Positions 42,855 through 49,375 of a stretch of 53,840 nt of DNA are shown here, piece after piece. This stretch comes from a virus. A model generated the notes under the pieces. It saw only the letters and a program-made list of their open reading frames with translations, was not told the DNA's origin and made no database searches. A program made the position numbers and the translations under genes. The stretch covers positions 1-53,840 of the IMG/VR virus record IMGVR_UViG_3300047309_000142, one strand, 5' to 3'. Each line of letters begins with the position of its first letter. Position 1 is the stretch's first letter.

Positions 42855-44249
42855 ATGACCAGTGATTTTAATGCGGATGTTCAAAAACTGTTTTTGGAAA
42901 TCATGCTCACAGATGCAGAATCCTATGTTCGTGTTCAAAACATCTACAATTCAGAAAATTTTGACAAAACGCTAAAAGCCGCAGCCAAGTTCATAAAAGA
43001 ATACAGTGATGAACACAAAGCCATGCCGGATCTGCGACAGATACATGCAGTAAGCAGAGTGCAATTGGAAATGGTTCCGGACCTAAATGATAGCCATACG
43101 GACTGGTTCTTAAAAGAGTTTGAATCTTTTACCCGTAGACGTGAACTTGAACGCGCAATTTTACAAAGTGCAGATCTCTTAGAAAAGGGCGACTATGATC
43201 CAGTAGAAAAGCTAATCAAAGATGCGGTGCATATCAGCTTAACCAAGGACATGGGCACCGACTATTTTGCAGATCCGCGTTCACGTTTGATGGCACTAAA
43301 AGATAACAACGGGCAAGTAAGCACAGGCTGGGTGGCACTGGATCGCAAATTGTTTGGCGGCATGAATCGCGGTGAACTAAACATTTTTGCTGGCGGATCT
43401 GGTTCAGGCAAGAGTCTTTTCATGCAAAACTTAGCCATAAACTGGGTTACGCAGGGTCTAAGCGGCGCATATATTACACTGGAGTTGAGTGAAGGACTAA
43501 GTGCAATGCGACTGGACAGTATGCTAACCAATATGCCCAGCAAGGAAATCTTCCGCAATATTGATGATGTAGAAATGAAGGTTCGTATTATGGGCAAGAA
43601 GTCTGGAGTGCTGCGAATCAAATATATGCCGGCCCAAAGTAACGTAAACCACATTCGTGCATATTTAAAAGAACTACAGATCCAAACAGGGGTAAAAGTT
43701 GACTTTGTGCTGGTGGATTATTTGGATTTGATTATGCCAGTTAGTGCCAAAGTTAGCCCCAACGACTTGTTTGTCAAAGACAAATATGTCAGTGAAGAAT
43801 TACGCAACTTAGCCAAAGAATTAAACGTATTGTTTGTTACAGCTTCACAGTTGAATAGAAGCGCAGTGGAAGAAATTGAATTTGATCACAGTCACATTGC
43901 CGGTGGACTTAGTAAGATCAATACAGCGGATAACGTATTTGGTATCTTTACCAGCAGAGCAATGCGTGAGCGCGGCCGTTATCAATTACAGCTAATGAAA
44001 ACTCGTAGCAGTAGCGGTGTTGGGCAAAAGATTGACTTGGAGTTCGATCTAAATAGCCTTAGAATACGAGATGTTGAGGGCGGCGAGGAATCGGCACAGT
44101 CAGAAGCGCCTAGCAGTGCAATTATGAGTCAAATTAAAGCACGATCACAGGTATCTGCTAGCAATTCTGACGCTGAACCAGAAGCCACGGCTAGCATACA
44201 GACCAACAAGATCAAAGACATGTTAAAGAATCTACGTACAGTAAAATGA
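42855..44249 (+). CDS. Replicative DNA helicase, gp41-like (DnaB family)
   Basis: 464 residues. The N-terminal helical domain (1-130) binds primase; the RecA-like domain has Walker A GGSGSGKS (about 180-187), Walker B VDFVLVDYLDLI with the downstream ASQLNR sensor, and the arginine-finger-type region (LQLMKTRSSSGVG). The acidic, Ser-rich C-terminal tail matches the T4 gp41 tail that contacts the loader gp59. Ring-shaped 5'-3' helicase at the fork. Follows primase in one operon; RBS aaggat. Confidence 0.93.
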   Translation: MTSDFNADVQKLFLEIMLTDAESYVRVQNIYNSENFDKTLKAAAKFIKEYSDEHKAMPDLRQIHAVSRVQLEMVPDLNDSHTDWFLKEFESFTRRRELERAILQSADLLEKGDYDPVEKLIKDAVHISLTKDMGTDYFADPRSRLMALKDNNGQVSTGWVALDRKLFGGMNRGELNIFAGGSGSGKSLFMQNLAINWVTQGLSGAYITLELSEGLSAMRLDSMLTNMPSKEIFRNIDDVEMKVRIMGKKSGVLRIKYMPAQSNVNHIRAYLKELQIQTGVKVDFVLVDYLDLIMPVSAKVSPNDLFVKDKYVSEELRNLAKELNVLFVTASQLNRSAVEEIEFDHSHIAGGLSKINTADNVFGIFTSRAMRERGRYQLQLMKTRSSSGVGQKIDLEFDLNSLRIRDVEGGEESAQSEAPSSAIMSQIKARSQVSASNSDAEPEATASIQTNKIKDMLKNLRTVK

Positions 44250-44291
44250 TTCTCCAACAGTGCATTTTTGGCTAAATACTGTACTGGAGAA
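44250..44291 (+). promoter_or_regulatory. Late promoter in the loop of an RBS-blocking hairpin
   Basis: TTCTCCA (44250-44256) pairs with TGGAGAA (44285-44291), and ACAGT (44257-44261) with ACTGT (44278-44282): 12 bp with a two-base bulge. The right arm contains the GGAGA ribosome binding site of the gene at 44297. The late box GCTAAATA (44271-44278) is in the loop, with transcription expected near 44284, so late RNA carries only the right arm. Read-through from helicase makes the closed form. Confidence 0.8.
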
Positions 44292-44296
44292 CGATT

Positions 44297-44551
44297 TTGC
44301 AAAAACGTACCAAAAGTATTTTGGCCGAGTTAGACTCACATTTTGCGTCACGTGATACACATAATTTTGTGGAATCGCGGGCCAACAATATTATTCAGGG
44401 TGCCATAAATCTCATACAATATATACATGAGAATTTTGATCAACCAGCTGCGGAAGATTTAGAACGGCGCATTCTAAACAGTATACGTGCTAGAGATCCG
44501 CGTAAGTTCAGCAAAGCAGTACAGCGACTAAAAGAATCAAAAAAACAATGA
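44297..44551 (+). CDS. Hypothetical protein, 84 aa
   Basis: TTG start at 44297, six bases after GGAGA. The protein is helical and mildly basic (TKSILAELDSHFASRDTHNFVESRANNIIQGAINLIQYIHENF) with a charged end (RILNSIRARDPRKFSKAVQRLKESKK). No domain recognised. Its control region is the clearest hairpin-and-promoter switch in the window, pointing to strictly late translation. Overlaps the next gene (ATGATG at its stop). Confidence 0.65.
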   Translation: MQKRTKSILAELDSHFASRDTHNFVESRANNIIQGAINLIQYIHENFDQPAAEDLERRILNSIRARDPRKFSKAVQRLKESKKQ

Positions 44552-45120
44552 TGCAGTTTATACAGGATCTACATGAAGCTAGGCTGTTTAGATATCAGGA
44601 CAGCTTTGACGGCAAACGCATAAGTGATATGAGTACTGCGCTATATCTCATGTTACTAATGATAGAAGTTCTACGTAGATACGACGACAAATACGCGGTG
44701 CATTATTGCCAACAAACCTATACGTTGGGTGATTTTGACGGAATTCGCAGCTATGCTACCGACACCCATAACCTCATTGCAGTATTAAACAACGAACGAT
44801 ATCAGAAGAAAATGCTGCAGGATAAGCGTATATTCGTGCCGGAATTCGCATTACGACGCTATTTTAGGGATGTAATGTGGGGATCACGGGAGTATTTTTT
44901 CAATAGAAGTTTTTTCATACAGTTAAGCACAGACCTAGCAGTAAGCGACAGCGGTGTAAAAACTGCAAGACGCAACATTATTGACTATAGCGACGTAACT
45001 CAACAAGTATATTGGGATACGGCAGAGCGTATAAATCGCAAACTTAACGATTTGGCCTTTAATACCGACATTCAGTGGTACTATAAAACTGAGGTCAGAC
45101 AGCATATTCCACACAGTTAG
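44548..45120 (+). CDS. Hypothetical late protein, 190 aa
   Basis: Begins MMQFIQDLHEARLFRYQD, a start style (MxFxDLxEAR) common in structural or assembly proteins of T4-like marine phages. Contains MSTALYLMLLMIEVLRRY and YFFNRSFFIQLSTDLAVSDSG. Coupled to the 84-residue gene by start/stop overlap. Possibly a head or tail completion protein; not recognised. Confidence 0.6.
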   Translation: MMQFIQDLHEARLFRYQDSFDGKRISDMSTALYLMLLMIEVLRRYDDKYAVHYCQQTYTLGDFDGIRSYATDTHNLIAVLNNERYQKKMLQDKRIFVPEFALRRYFRDVMWGSREYFFNRSFFIQLSTDLAVSDSGVKTARRNIIDYSDVTQQVYWDTAERINRKLNDLAFNTDIQWYYKTEVRQHIPHS

Positions 45121-45141
45121 AAGCTGTTTTTGATTGCCAGA

Positions 45142-45177
45142 CATAAATAAAATTAAGAGCAATCTACGGATTAGCTC
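45142..45177 (+). promoter_or_regulatory. Late promoter with UACG-capped leader hairpin
   Basis: CATAAATA at 45142-45149, transcription expected near 45155. The leader immediately forms GAGC...ATC-TACG-GAT..GCTC (45157-45177), a C(UACG)G cap of the very stable UNCG class, then a perfect aaggag. The hairpin does not cover the RBS and looks like a 5' stabiliser. Confidence 0.65.
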
Positions 45178-45197
45178 ACAATTTAAGGAGAAATATT

Positions 45198-45695
45198 ATG
45201 GCAATCGGAGTCGTTAAACAAAATGGTAACAGTCTAGGCGTAGTTGCAGTTGATGAAAGTGCATTGGCCAATAGCTTTGGCACACGTGGTGGCGCACAAA
45301 CCGCCAGTGTTCAGCATTTTACAATTAGCCGCAACCCAACTTTCGTTAATATCGCAGTTAAAAACGGTAGCAGCGAAGCAATCGATCTAACAAATGAATT
45401 TGACACCAACACAACTTCTGGTCTTCCAGAGTCTGTTGAAGCAATTCTGAAGGTTGTTGCTGACAATGCAAGCATCCTGGGTTATGCTGTTAGCTACACT
45501 GGCAGCTACAACAACCTAAGCGTTATGGTTGAAGGTCCACACACCCAAAGCACCTATGGTGCAAGTGCTAACCTAAGCTATGCAGCTGACCTACAAGCTC
45601 GTATTCAAGCTTTAGGCACTGCCGTCGGCGCAAACAGCATTGACGTCAGCGGTTCAACCGTTACCAACATTGGTTTCAAATTGGCAACGTCCTAA
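45198..45695 (+). CDS. Abundant late structural-type protein
   Basis: 165 residues, no Cys or Trp, small residues dominate, strand-rich (MAIGVVKQNGNSLGVVAVDESA, FTISRNPTFVNIAVKNGSSEAIDLTNEFD, NNLSVMVEGP). A single-gene unit with late promoter, stable leader hairpin, strong RBS and strong terminator, which is the set-up of a highly made virion protein such as a head decoration or tail-tube-like protein. Codon choice looks smoother than in neighbours. No homologue can be named. Confidence 0.7.
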   Translation: MAIGVVKQNGNSLGVVAVDESALANSFGTRGGAQTASVQHFTISRNPTFVNIAVKNGSSEAIDLTNEFDTNTTSGLPESVEAILKVVADNASILGYAVSYTGSYNNLSVMVEGPHTQSTYGASANLSYAADLQARIQALGTAVGANSIDVSGSTVTNIGFKLATS

Positions 45696-45705
45696 GCTTT
45701 AATTA

Positions 45706-45713
45706 GCTAAATA
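45706..45713 (+). promoter_or_regulatory. Late promoter overlapping terminator entry
   Basis: TTAGCTAAATA ends at 45713, one base before the terminator stem at 45714. Start near 45719 would omit the first five bases of the stem, so new RNA escapes the terminator and reads gene 45747. Confidence 0.6.
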
Positions 45714-45739
45714 AAAGGCAGCATTCGTGCTGCCTTTTT
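45714..45739 (+). terminator. Intrinsic terminator with UUCG loop
   Basis: AAAAGGCAGCA (45714-45724), loop TTCG, TGCTGCC then five T. Strong hairpin ending the 45198 transcript. Confidence 0.9.
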
Positions 45740-45746
45740 CAGCCTT

Positions 45747-46193
45747 ATGCATCTCAAAAGTCTTTGGCGCGATAACCGAATAATAGAAGTACCCATAGCC
45801 AAGTTGAGTCCAACAACGGTACACGCCAACGACCGACACCGAACAAAAACCACACCAACTATAACAACACAAGGTCTATACTATCCAATTTGTTGTGTGA
45901 GATTTACTGCAATGGAATGGGTGCGACGTGTTGTGTATGGCACAAACAAAGAATCGTCATCAAGGCTATATCCACCAGTGATAAATGAAGACAATTTTAT
46001 CTGGGCCATTAAAATGGGCTGTAATCGCTGGCATAGTGCGAGAGAACTGGGCTATACCAGTATAGATTGCATATTTTTCAACCACACAGATGGTGCAGTA
46101 AAACTGGCACGTTGGTATGAACAGTGTGATCCATTACACACGCAGGGCACTGACAAGTTTCGTCCGTATGCAGATACTTTTAGCTATATATAG
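45747..46193 (+). CDS. ParB-N/sulfiredoxin-fold-like protein
   Basis: 148 residues. IIEVPIAKLSPTTVHAND and TQGLYYPICCVRF, then MGCNRWHSARELGYTSIDCIFF, follow the ParB N-terminal domain pattern (V-P-x-x-x-L-x-P ... G-x-x-x-P-I ... G-x-x-R-x-x-A-x-x-x-x-G). Phage proteins of this fold bind or nick DNA or hydrolyse CTP. Here the usual G-E-R motif is G-C-N-R. No Shine-Dalgarno before the ATG. Its transcript would start at the late promoter 45706. Confidence 0.6.
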   Translation: MHLKSLWRDNRIIEVPIAKLSPTTVHANDRHRTKTTPTITTQGLYYPICCVRFTAMEWVRRVVYGTNKESSSRLYPPVINEDNFIWAIKMGCNRWHSARELGYTSIDCIFFNHTDGAVKLARWYEQCDPLHTQGTDKFRPYADTFSYI

Positions 46194-46214
46194 ATATACT
46201 GAAAGAACTGCAGG

Positions 46215-46685
46215 GTGTCACAAAATATTATTGCTTGTTTTACGTTAATAGATATCAGTCAAACTAATACCATACGACCATTTAAACACACAGTTTCTTC
46301 CTGTGTTGATGCCCTGGGCCAACCTATAAACAACACAGCCAGCTGGACTATTAGTAGGAATAAACAACGTAACTGGGAAACACTATTACAGACCATTAGT
46401 TTACGAACACAGATAGACAATATACAGATACTGCCAGCTAATAAATGCGATATTGCCCAATATAAGTTTGGCAAAGGCTATACTGGATTACAAACGGTTT
46501 GGGCATTTAGATTTAGCGTAGAGTATGCAGAAGTATTTGATAAAAATGGTTTGAGATTGGCTGCATTAACAGCAGATGTAAATAACGTACCCTGCATATT
46601 AGATCTCACAGAAACAGTAAAGATTCCCCAAGCCATGTTTATGACGCAGGGCAAATATTTAAACACATACTTTGAATTTGTCTGA
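46215..46685 (+). CDS. Hypothetical late protein, 156 aa
   Basis: GTG start, 156 residues, strand-rich: SQNIIACFTLIDISQTNTIR, TASWTISRNKQRNWETLLQTISLRTQ, WAFRFSVEYAEVFDKNG. Looks like a small globular virion or assembly protein. No domain recognised. Same strand as its neighbours; probably transcribed with the ParB-like gene. Confidence 0.6.
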   Translation: MSQNIIACFTLIDISQTNTIRPFKHTVSSCVDALGQPINNTASWTISRNKQRNWETLLQTISLRTQIDNIQILPANKCDIAQYKFGKGYTGLQTVWAFRFSVEYAEVFDKNGLRLAALTADVNNVPCILDLTETVKIPQAMFMTQGKYLNTYFEFV

Positions 46686-46688
46686 AAA

Positions 46689-46750
46689 CATAAATACTAA
46701 ACATTGGCTCACACATTGGCTCTTTAGGCTCATTTTGGCACATTAGGCTC
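46689..46750 (+). promoter_or_regulatory. Late promoter plus GGCTC repeat leader
   Basis: CATAAATA at 46689-46696 is followed by a leader holding five loose copies of CATTRGGCTC (46702-46750), the first two perfect at 46702 and 46714. The role is unknown; possible protein or RNA-binding site. The leader of about 75 bases is the longest in the window. Confidence 0.5.
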
Positions 46751-46777
46751 AGCAGTACTTTCACTGGGATGGACTTT

Positions 46778-47095
46778 ATGTCTACGGAAATAGAGCGTAA
46801 AAGCCTCGAAGCACACGTTGAATTGTGTGCGGAAAGGTACAAACAGATGCACGACAAATTAGACTCGCTAGAACAAAGAACTAGCACCATAGAGACTATT
46901 CTCAATGACATCAAGTCCAAAGTATTCAGCGCGGAAAACAAAAACACTGAACGCTTGCTGAAGTGGAGCACTGCCATTATTGCCTTTTTAATCACATTAA
47001 TTATTGGCTTTGGTGGCCATTATGTAAATAGACTGGAACGCAGTTTAGAACATATAGACATTAAATCCGATCAAACTCATGACGCTAAAAAGTGA
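46778..47095 (+). CDS. Coiled-coil membrane protein
   Basis: 105 residues from ATG 46778 (an ATG three codons earlier is also possible; gggatgg precedes it). Residues 5-55 form a coiled coil (VELCAERYKQMHDKLDSLEQRTSTIETILNDIKS), then one membrane helix (WSTAIIAFLITLIIGFGGHYV) and a charged tail. This matches small phage membrane proteins of the spanin or holin-accessory size, but no partner lysis gene is seen. Overlaps the next gene by 17 bases. Confidence 0.7.
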   Translation: MSTEIERKSLEAHVELCAERYKQMHDKLDSLEQRTSTIETILNDIKSKVFSAENKNTERLLKWSTAIIAFLITLIIGFGGHYVNRLERSLEHIDIKSDQTHDAKK

Positions 47096-47570
47096 AATTG
47101 CAGCCAGTGTAGATAAGGTAACACGATTTGCACTTGACGAATTGAATCGTTGGCAAAGCAGTCAATCAGAACTTTTGAGTTTCAATGCGGCTAATGGTAA
47201 GGCCTTATATATTAAAGATTGGCAAATAAAAACTCATTCACCAGATACAGTAACCTGTATAAAACGACAACTAGACCCAATAATTTTCCACAGCAAAACT
47301 TGTGCAATTATATACGTAGTTAATGATCTACGTGGTCACATTATGAACACTATAAAAATACAGGAATTAGACGAACAAATCTACAGGTTCAGAATAAAGT
47401 TAGATATTTTACGCATGAAAATGCACCGACAGCGTAAAAATGGGTACACTGACAAGTTTATGATGCTACAGGATCGTTACAGTGATACAGCGGTCAAGCT
47501 CAACAATACTATTGCTAAAATCAAAAAATATTGTAACTTAACTAAATATAATAAAGGAATTTTGTTATGA
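47079..47570 (+). CDS. Hypothetical protein, 163 aa
   Basis: Largely helical and basic, with IYVVNDLRGHIMNTIKIQELDEQIYRFRIKLDILRMKMHRQRKNG forming a long helix pair. Not recognised. Translationally coupled to the membrane protein upstream, and ends over the start of the next gene. Confidence 0.6.
   Translation: MTLKSEIAASVDKVTRFALDELNRWQSSQSELLSFNAANGKALYIKDWQIKTHSPDTVTCIKRQLDPIIFHSKTCAIIYVVNDLRGHIMNTIKIQELDEQIYRFRIKLDILRMKMHRQRKNGYTDKFMMLQDRYSDTAVKLNNTIAKIKKYCNLTKYNKGILL
47531..47570 (+). promoter_or_regulatory. Late promoter with possible start-codon hairpin
   Basis: ACTAAATA at 47541-47548, leader starting near 47554 with aagga. TTGTAAC (47531-47537) can pair with GTTATGA (47564-47570), including the AUG, over 7 bp with two G-U pairs and a 26-base loop. 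Same logic as at 44250 but weaker. Confidence 0.4.
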
Positions 47571-48256
47571 AATTAGCGGACTTAAAATCATATAGTACTG
47601 GCCACTTAAATCGTAGGCTACAACAAAAATACGGATTTGGTATCAAAACTACCAATCTCAGCGAAAGCCGTGCACGTCAGCTTTTAACCAAAGTTGAAGA
47701 AAGCATCGTAGCTTATAAAAAATCACATGGTCATCTAAATAGTGAAAAGAACAGTCACTATACAGAACTATTGTTGATGCGTGACGGTTTAACCAATTGG
47801 TTACGTGAGAACGGCGTCAAAGTTGGACGTGTTTTGCGCGAGGGCGAATTAGAACAAGCTCAGACCAAATTAGCTGCTAAGGATCTAGTTGATCGTATAC
47901 AGAAAATGGTAGAGGAAGTCAGCAGTATGCTGAACGAAGATTTACCACCGCTAACTGACAGTATGCGCGACCAGTTGGGCGGAGATCAAGCTGCTACGTT
48001 TAACAGCACGGTAAACCAAACACTATCTACTTTATTGGATGCCGCTAAACAAACACGTCAAGCAATTGATGATGCTGCACGTATGGCAGCAGGCGAGCAA
48101 GCTGCTCCTATGGCAATGCCTGGTGGCGCAGCTGGTGCTGAAATGCCTGCCGCTCCTGGTGCAGACTTGGGTGCAGAAGAACCTGCAGGTGATGAACAAG
48201 CCGCCGCAGATGCAGCCGCAGGCGGCGCCGCAGAGCTAGGTCGCGAAGCACGTTAA
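47567..48256 (+). CDS. Virion/scaffold-like protein with Ala-Pro-rich tail
   Basis: 229 residues. Residues 1-90 (MKLADLKSYSTGHLNRRLQQKYGF, ESIVAYKKSHGHLNSEKNSHYTELLLMRDGLTNWL) are helical and conserved in style with T4-like marine phage proteins; 100-170 form a coiled coil (AKDLVDRIQKMVEEVSSMLNED, LSTLLDAAKQTRQAIDDAARMA); the tail is Ala, Gly, Pro and Glu rich. Such acidic, flexible tails are common in prohead core proteins. Role in assembly inferred. Confidence 0.65.
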   Translation: MKLADLKSYSTGHLNRRLQQKYGFGIKTTNLSESRARQLLTKVEESIVAYKKSHGHLNSEKNSHYTELLLMRDGLTNWLRENGVKVGRVLREGELEQAQTKLAAKDLVDRIQKMVEEVSSMLNEDLPPLTDSMRDQLGGDQAATFNSTVNQTLSTLLDAAKQTRQAIDDAARMAAGEQAAPMAMPGGAAGAEMPAAPGADLGAEEPAGDEQAAADAAAGGAAELGREAR

Positions 48257-48257
48257 T

Positions 48258-48638
48258 ATGCGATTTAGAGAGTTCGCAGTCCCACTGTTTGAAGACGACG
48301 CTTCAGATGTTGCAGCGGGACTGGCCAACTTTATTCAACATAGGTGGAATGACTTTGCAGAAAAAGGTAGTATGCCCACAAGTCAGTTTATACACATGGT
48401 ACAAAACTGGGATATACCTATTACCTTTGACGTATTGCAAACCATGCGCGATGATCCAGAAAGCCCACTTAATAAACTTATAGCAAACTTGACAAAAGAT
48501 ACCATAACTTTTGGTGCAAAAGGCGATGAAACCGAATCAGCACCAGAGGATACTGCTCAGGCACCAGCTGGCGATGCGGTTGCCCCGGAAATCAAAGTTG
48601 CTCAAATGGCTAATAGGGCCTTGAATAATAGACAATAA
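48258..48638 (+). CDS. Hypothetical late protein, 126 aa
   Basis: Starts two bases after the previous stop. MRFREFAVPLFEDDASDVAAGLANFIQHRW gives the MxFxEFxxxLxE start shared with head-assembly proteins of this phage group, followed by a compact helical domain (SQFIHMVQNWDIPITFDVLQTM) and an acidic tail (ESAPEDTAQAPAGDA). May pair with the scaffold-like protein upstream. Not recognised. Confidence 0.6.
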   Translation: MRFREFAVPLFEDDASDVAAGLANFIQHRWNDFAEKGSMPTSQFIHMVQNWDIPITFDVLQTMRDDPESPLNKLIANLTKDTITFGAKGDETESAPEDTAQAPAGDAVAPEIKVAQMANRALNNRQ

Positions 48639-48668
48639 TCCTATATAATAACTTTTTAAGGTTATTAT
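48621..48668 (+). promoter_or_regulatory. Sigma70 promoter over RBS-blocking hairpin
   Basis: TTGAAT (48621-48626), a 17-base spacer and TATAAT (48644-48649). ATAATAAC (48645-48652) pairs with GTTATTAT (48661-48668), extended inward by two pairs; the right side hides the taagg ribosome site (48657-48661) before the TTG at 48670. RNA from this promoter starts near 48656 and lacks the left arm. Here the hairpin would silence late read-through RNA for an early gene. Confidence 0.65.
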
Positions 48669-48669
48669 T

Positions 48670-49353
48670 TTGTTAATACAACGCTACGATTACAAAGCAA
48701 TTTCACGCAAGACAGAGGATGGTAAACGTCATTATTGTTTGCCGGATGGCAGCAAAGTGCCGTCAGTTACTACCATACTTGAAGCCACTAAGCCAGAATC
48801 AAGCAAAAAAGCTTTGTTTGAATGGCGTAGGCGAGTAGGCGAAAAACAAGCGCAGGAAATAACTACAGAAGCGGCTAGTCGTGGTACACGTATGCATACC
48901 TACTTGGAACATTACGTGAAAGACGGACAATTACGAGCTGCTGGAAGCAATCCCTACGCTCAGCAAAGCCACAAAATGGCTGAAATAGTGATTAAAGAAG
49001 GACTAGCTAATGCCACAGAAATTTGGGGTATGGAAGTACCGCTATATTGCTCTGGTCTTTATGCTGGTACTTCAGACTGCGTGGGACTATGGAAAACAAA
49101 ACCTGCTATTTTGGATTTTAAACAAACGAATAAACCAAAAAAACGCGAATGGATTGAGGATTATTTCTTGCAACTAGCGGCCTATGCCCTGGCACACAAC
49201 GAAACGCACGGTACCGATATAAAGAATGGCGTGATACTAATGTGCAGCAAGGATTTTCAGTTTCAGCAGTTTGAAATAACTGATACCGAATTCCAAAAAT
49301 ATATTGATGCTTGGCTAAACCGAGTAGAGCAATATTACCGCATAAATACATAG
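48670..49353 (+). CDS. RecB-like PD-(D/E)XK exonuclease
   Basis: 227 residues, TTG start. The layout is that of phage Cas4/RecB-type nucleases: LPSVTTIL-like front (VPSVTTILEATKP), EAASRGTRMHTYLEHYV with the His-Glu pair, the GLYAGTSDCVGLW acidic residue, AILDFKQTNKP (D-x-K), and the trailing QLAAYALAHN helix (Q-x-x-x-Y). Metal-dependent exonuclease, probably acting on host DNA or recombination ends. Early gene with own sigma70 promoter between two late groups. Confidence 0.82.
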   Translation: MLIQRYDYKAISRKTEDGKRHYCLPDGSKVPSVTTILEATKPESSKKALFEWRRRVGEKQAQEITTEAASRGTRMHTYLEHYVKDGQLRAAGSNPYAQQSHKMAEIVIKEGLANATEIWGMEVPLYCSGLYAGTSDCVGLWKTKPAILDFKQTNKPKKREWIEDYFLQLAAYALAHNETHGTDIKNGVILMCSKDFQFQQFEITDTEFQKYIDAWLNRVEQYYRINT

Positions 49354-49375
49354 ATAACAGAGGATATTATCTATG
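49341..49375 (+). promoter_or_regulatory. Late promoter with start-codon hairpin
   Basis: CATAAATA at 49341-49348. CATAGATAA (49349-49357) pairs perfectly with TTATCTATG (49367-49375), nine bp, the last three being the AUG of the tailspike; the loop cagaggata shows the ribosome binding site. Transcription from the box starts near 49354, removing most of the left arm. Confidence 0.75.

Noticed and set aside
46778-47095. Spanin or holin assignment for the coiled-coil membrane protein
   Set aside because: One membrane helix and a coiled coil fit, but no endolysin or partner is nearby, so only a neutral name is given.
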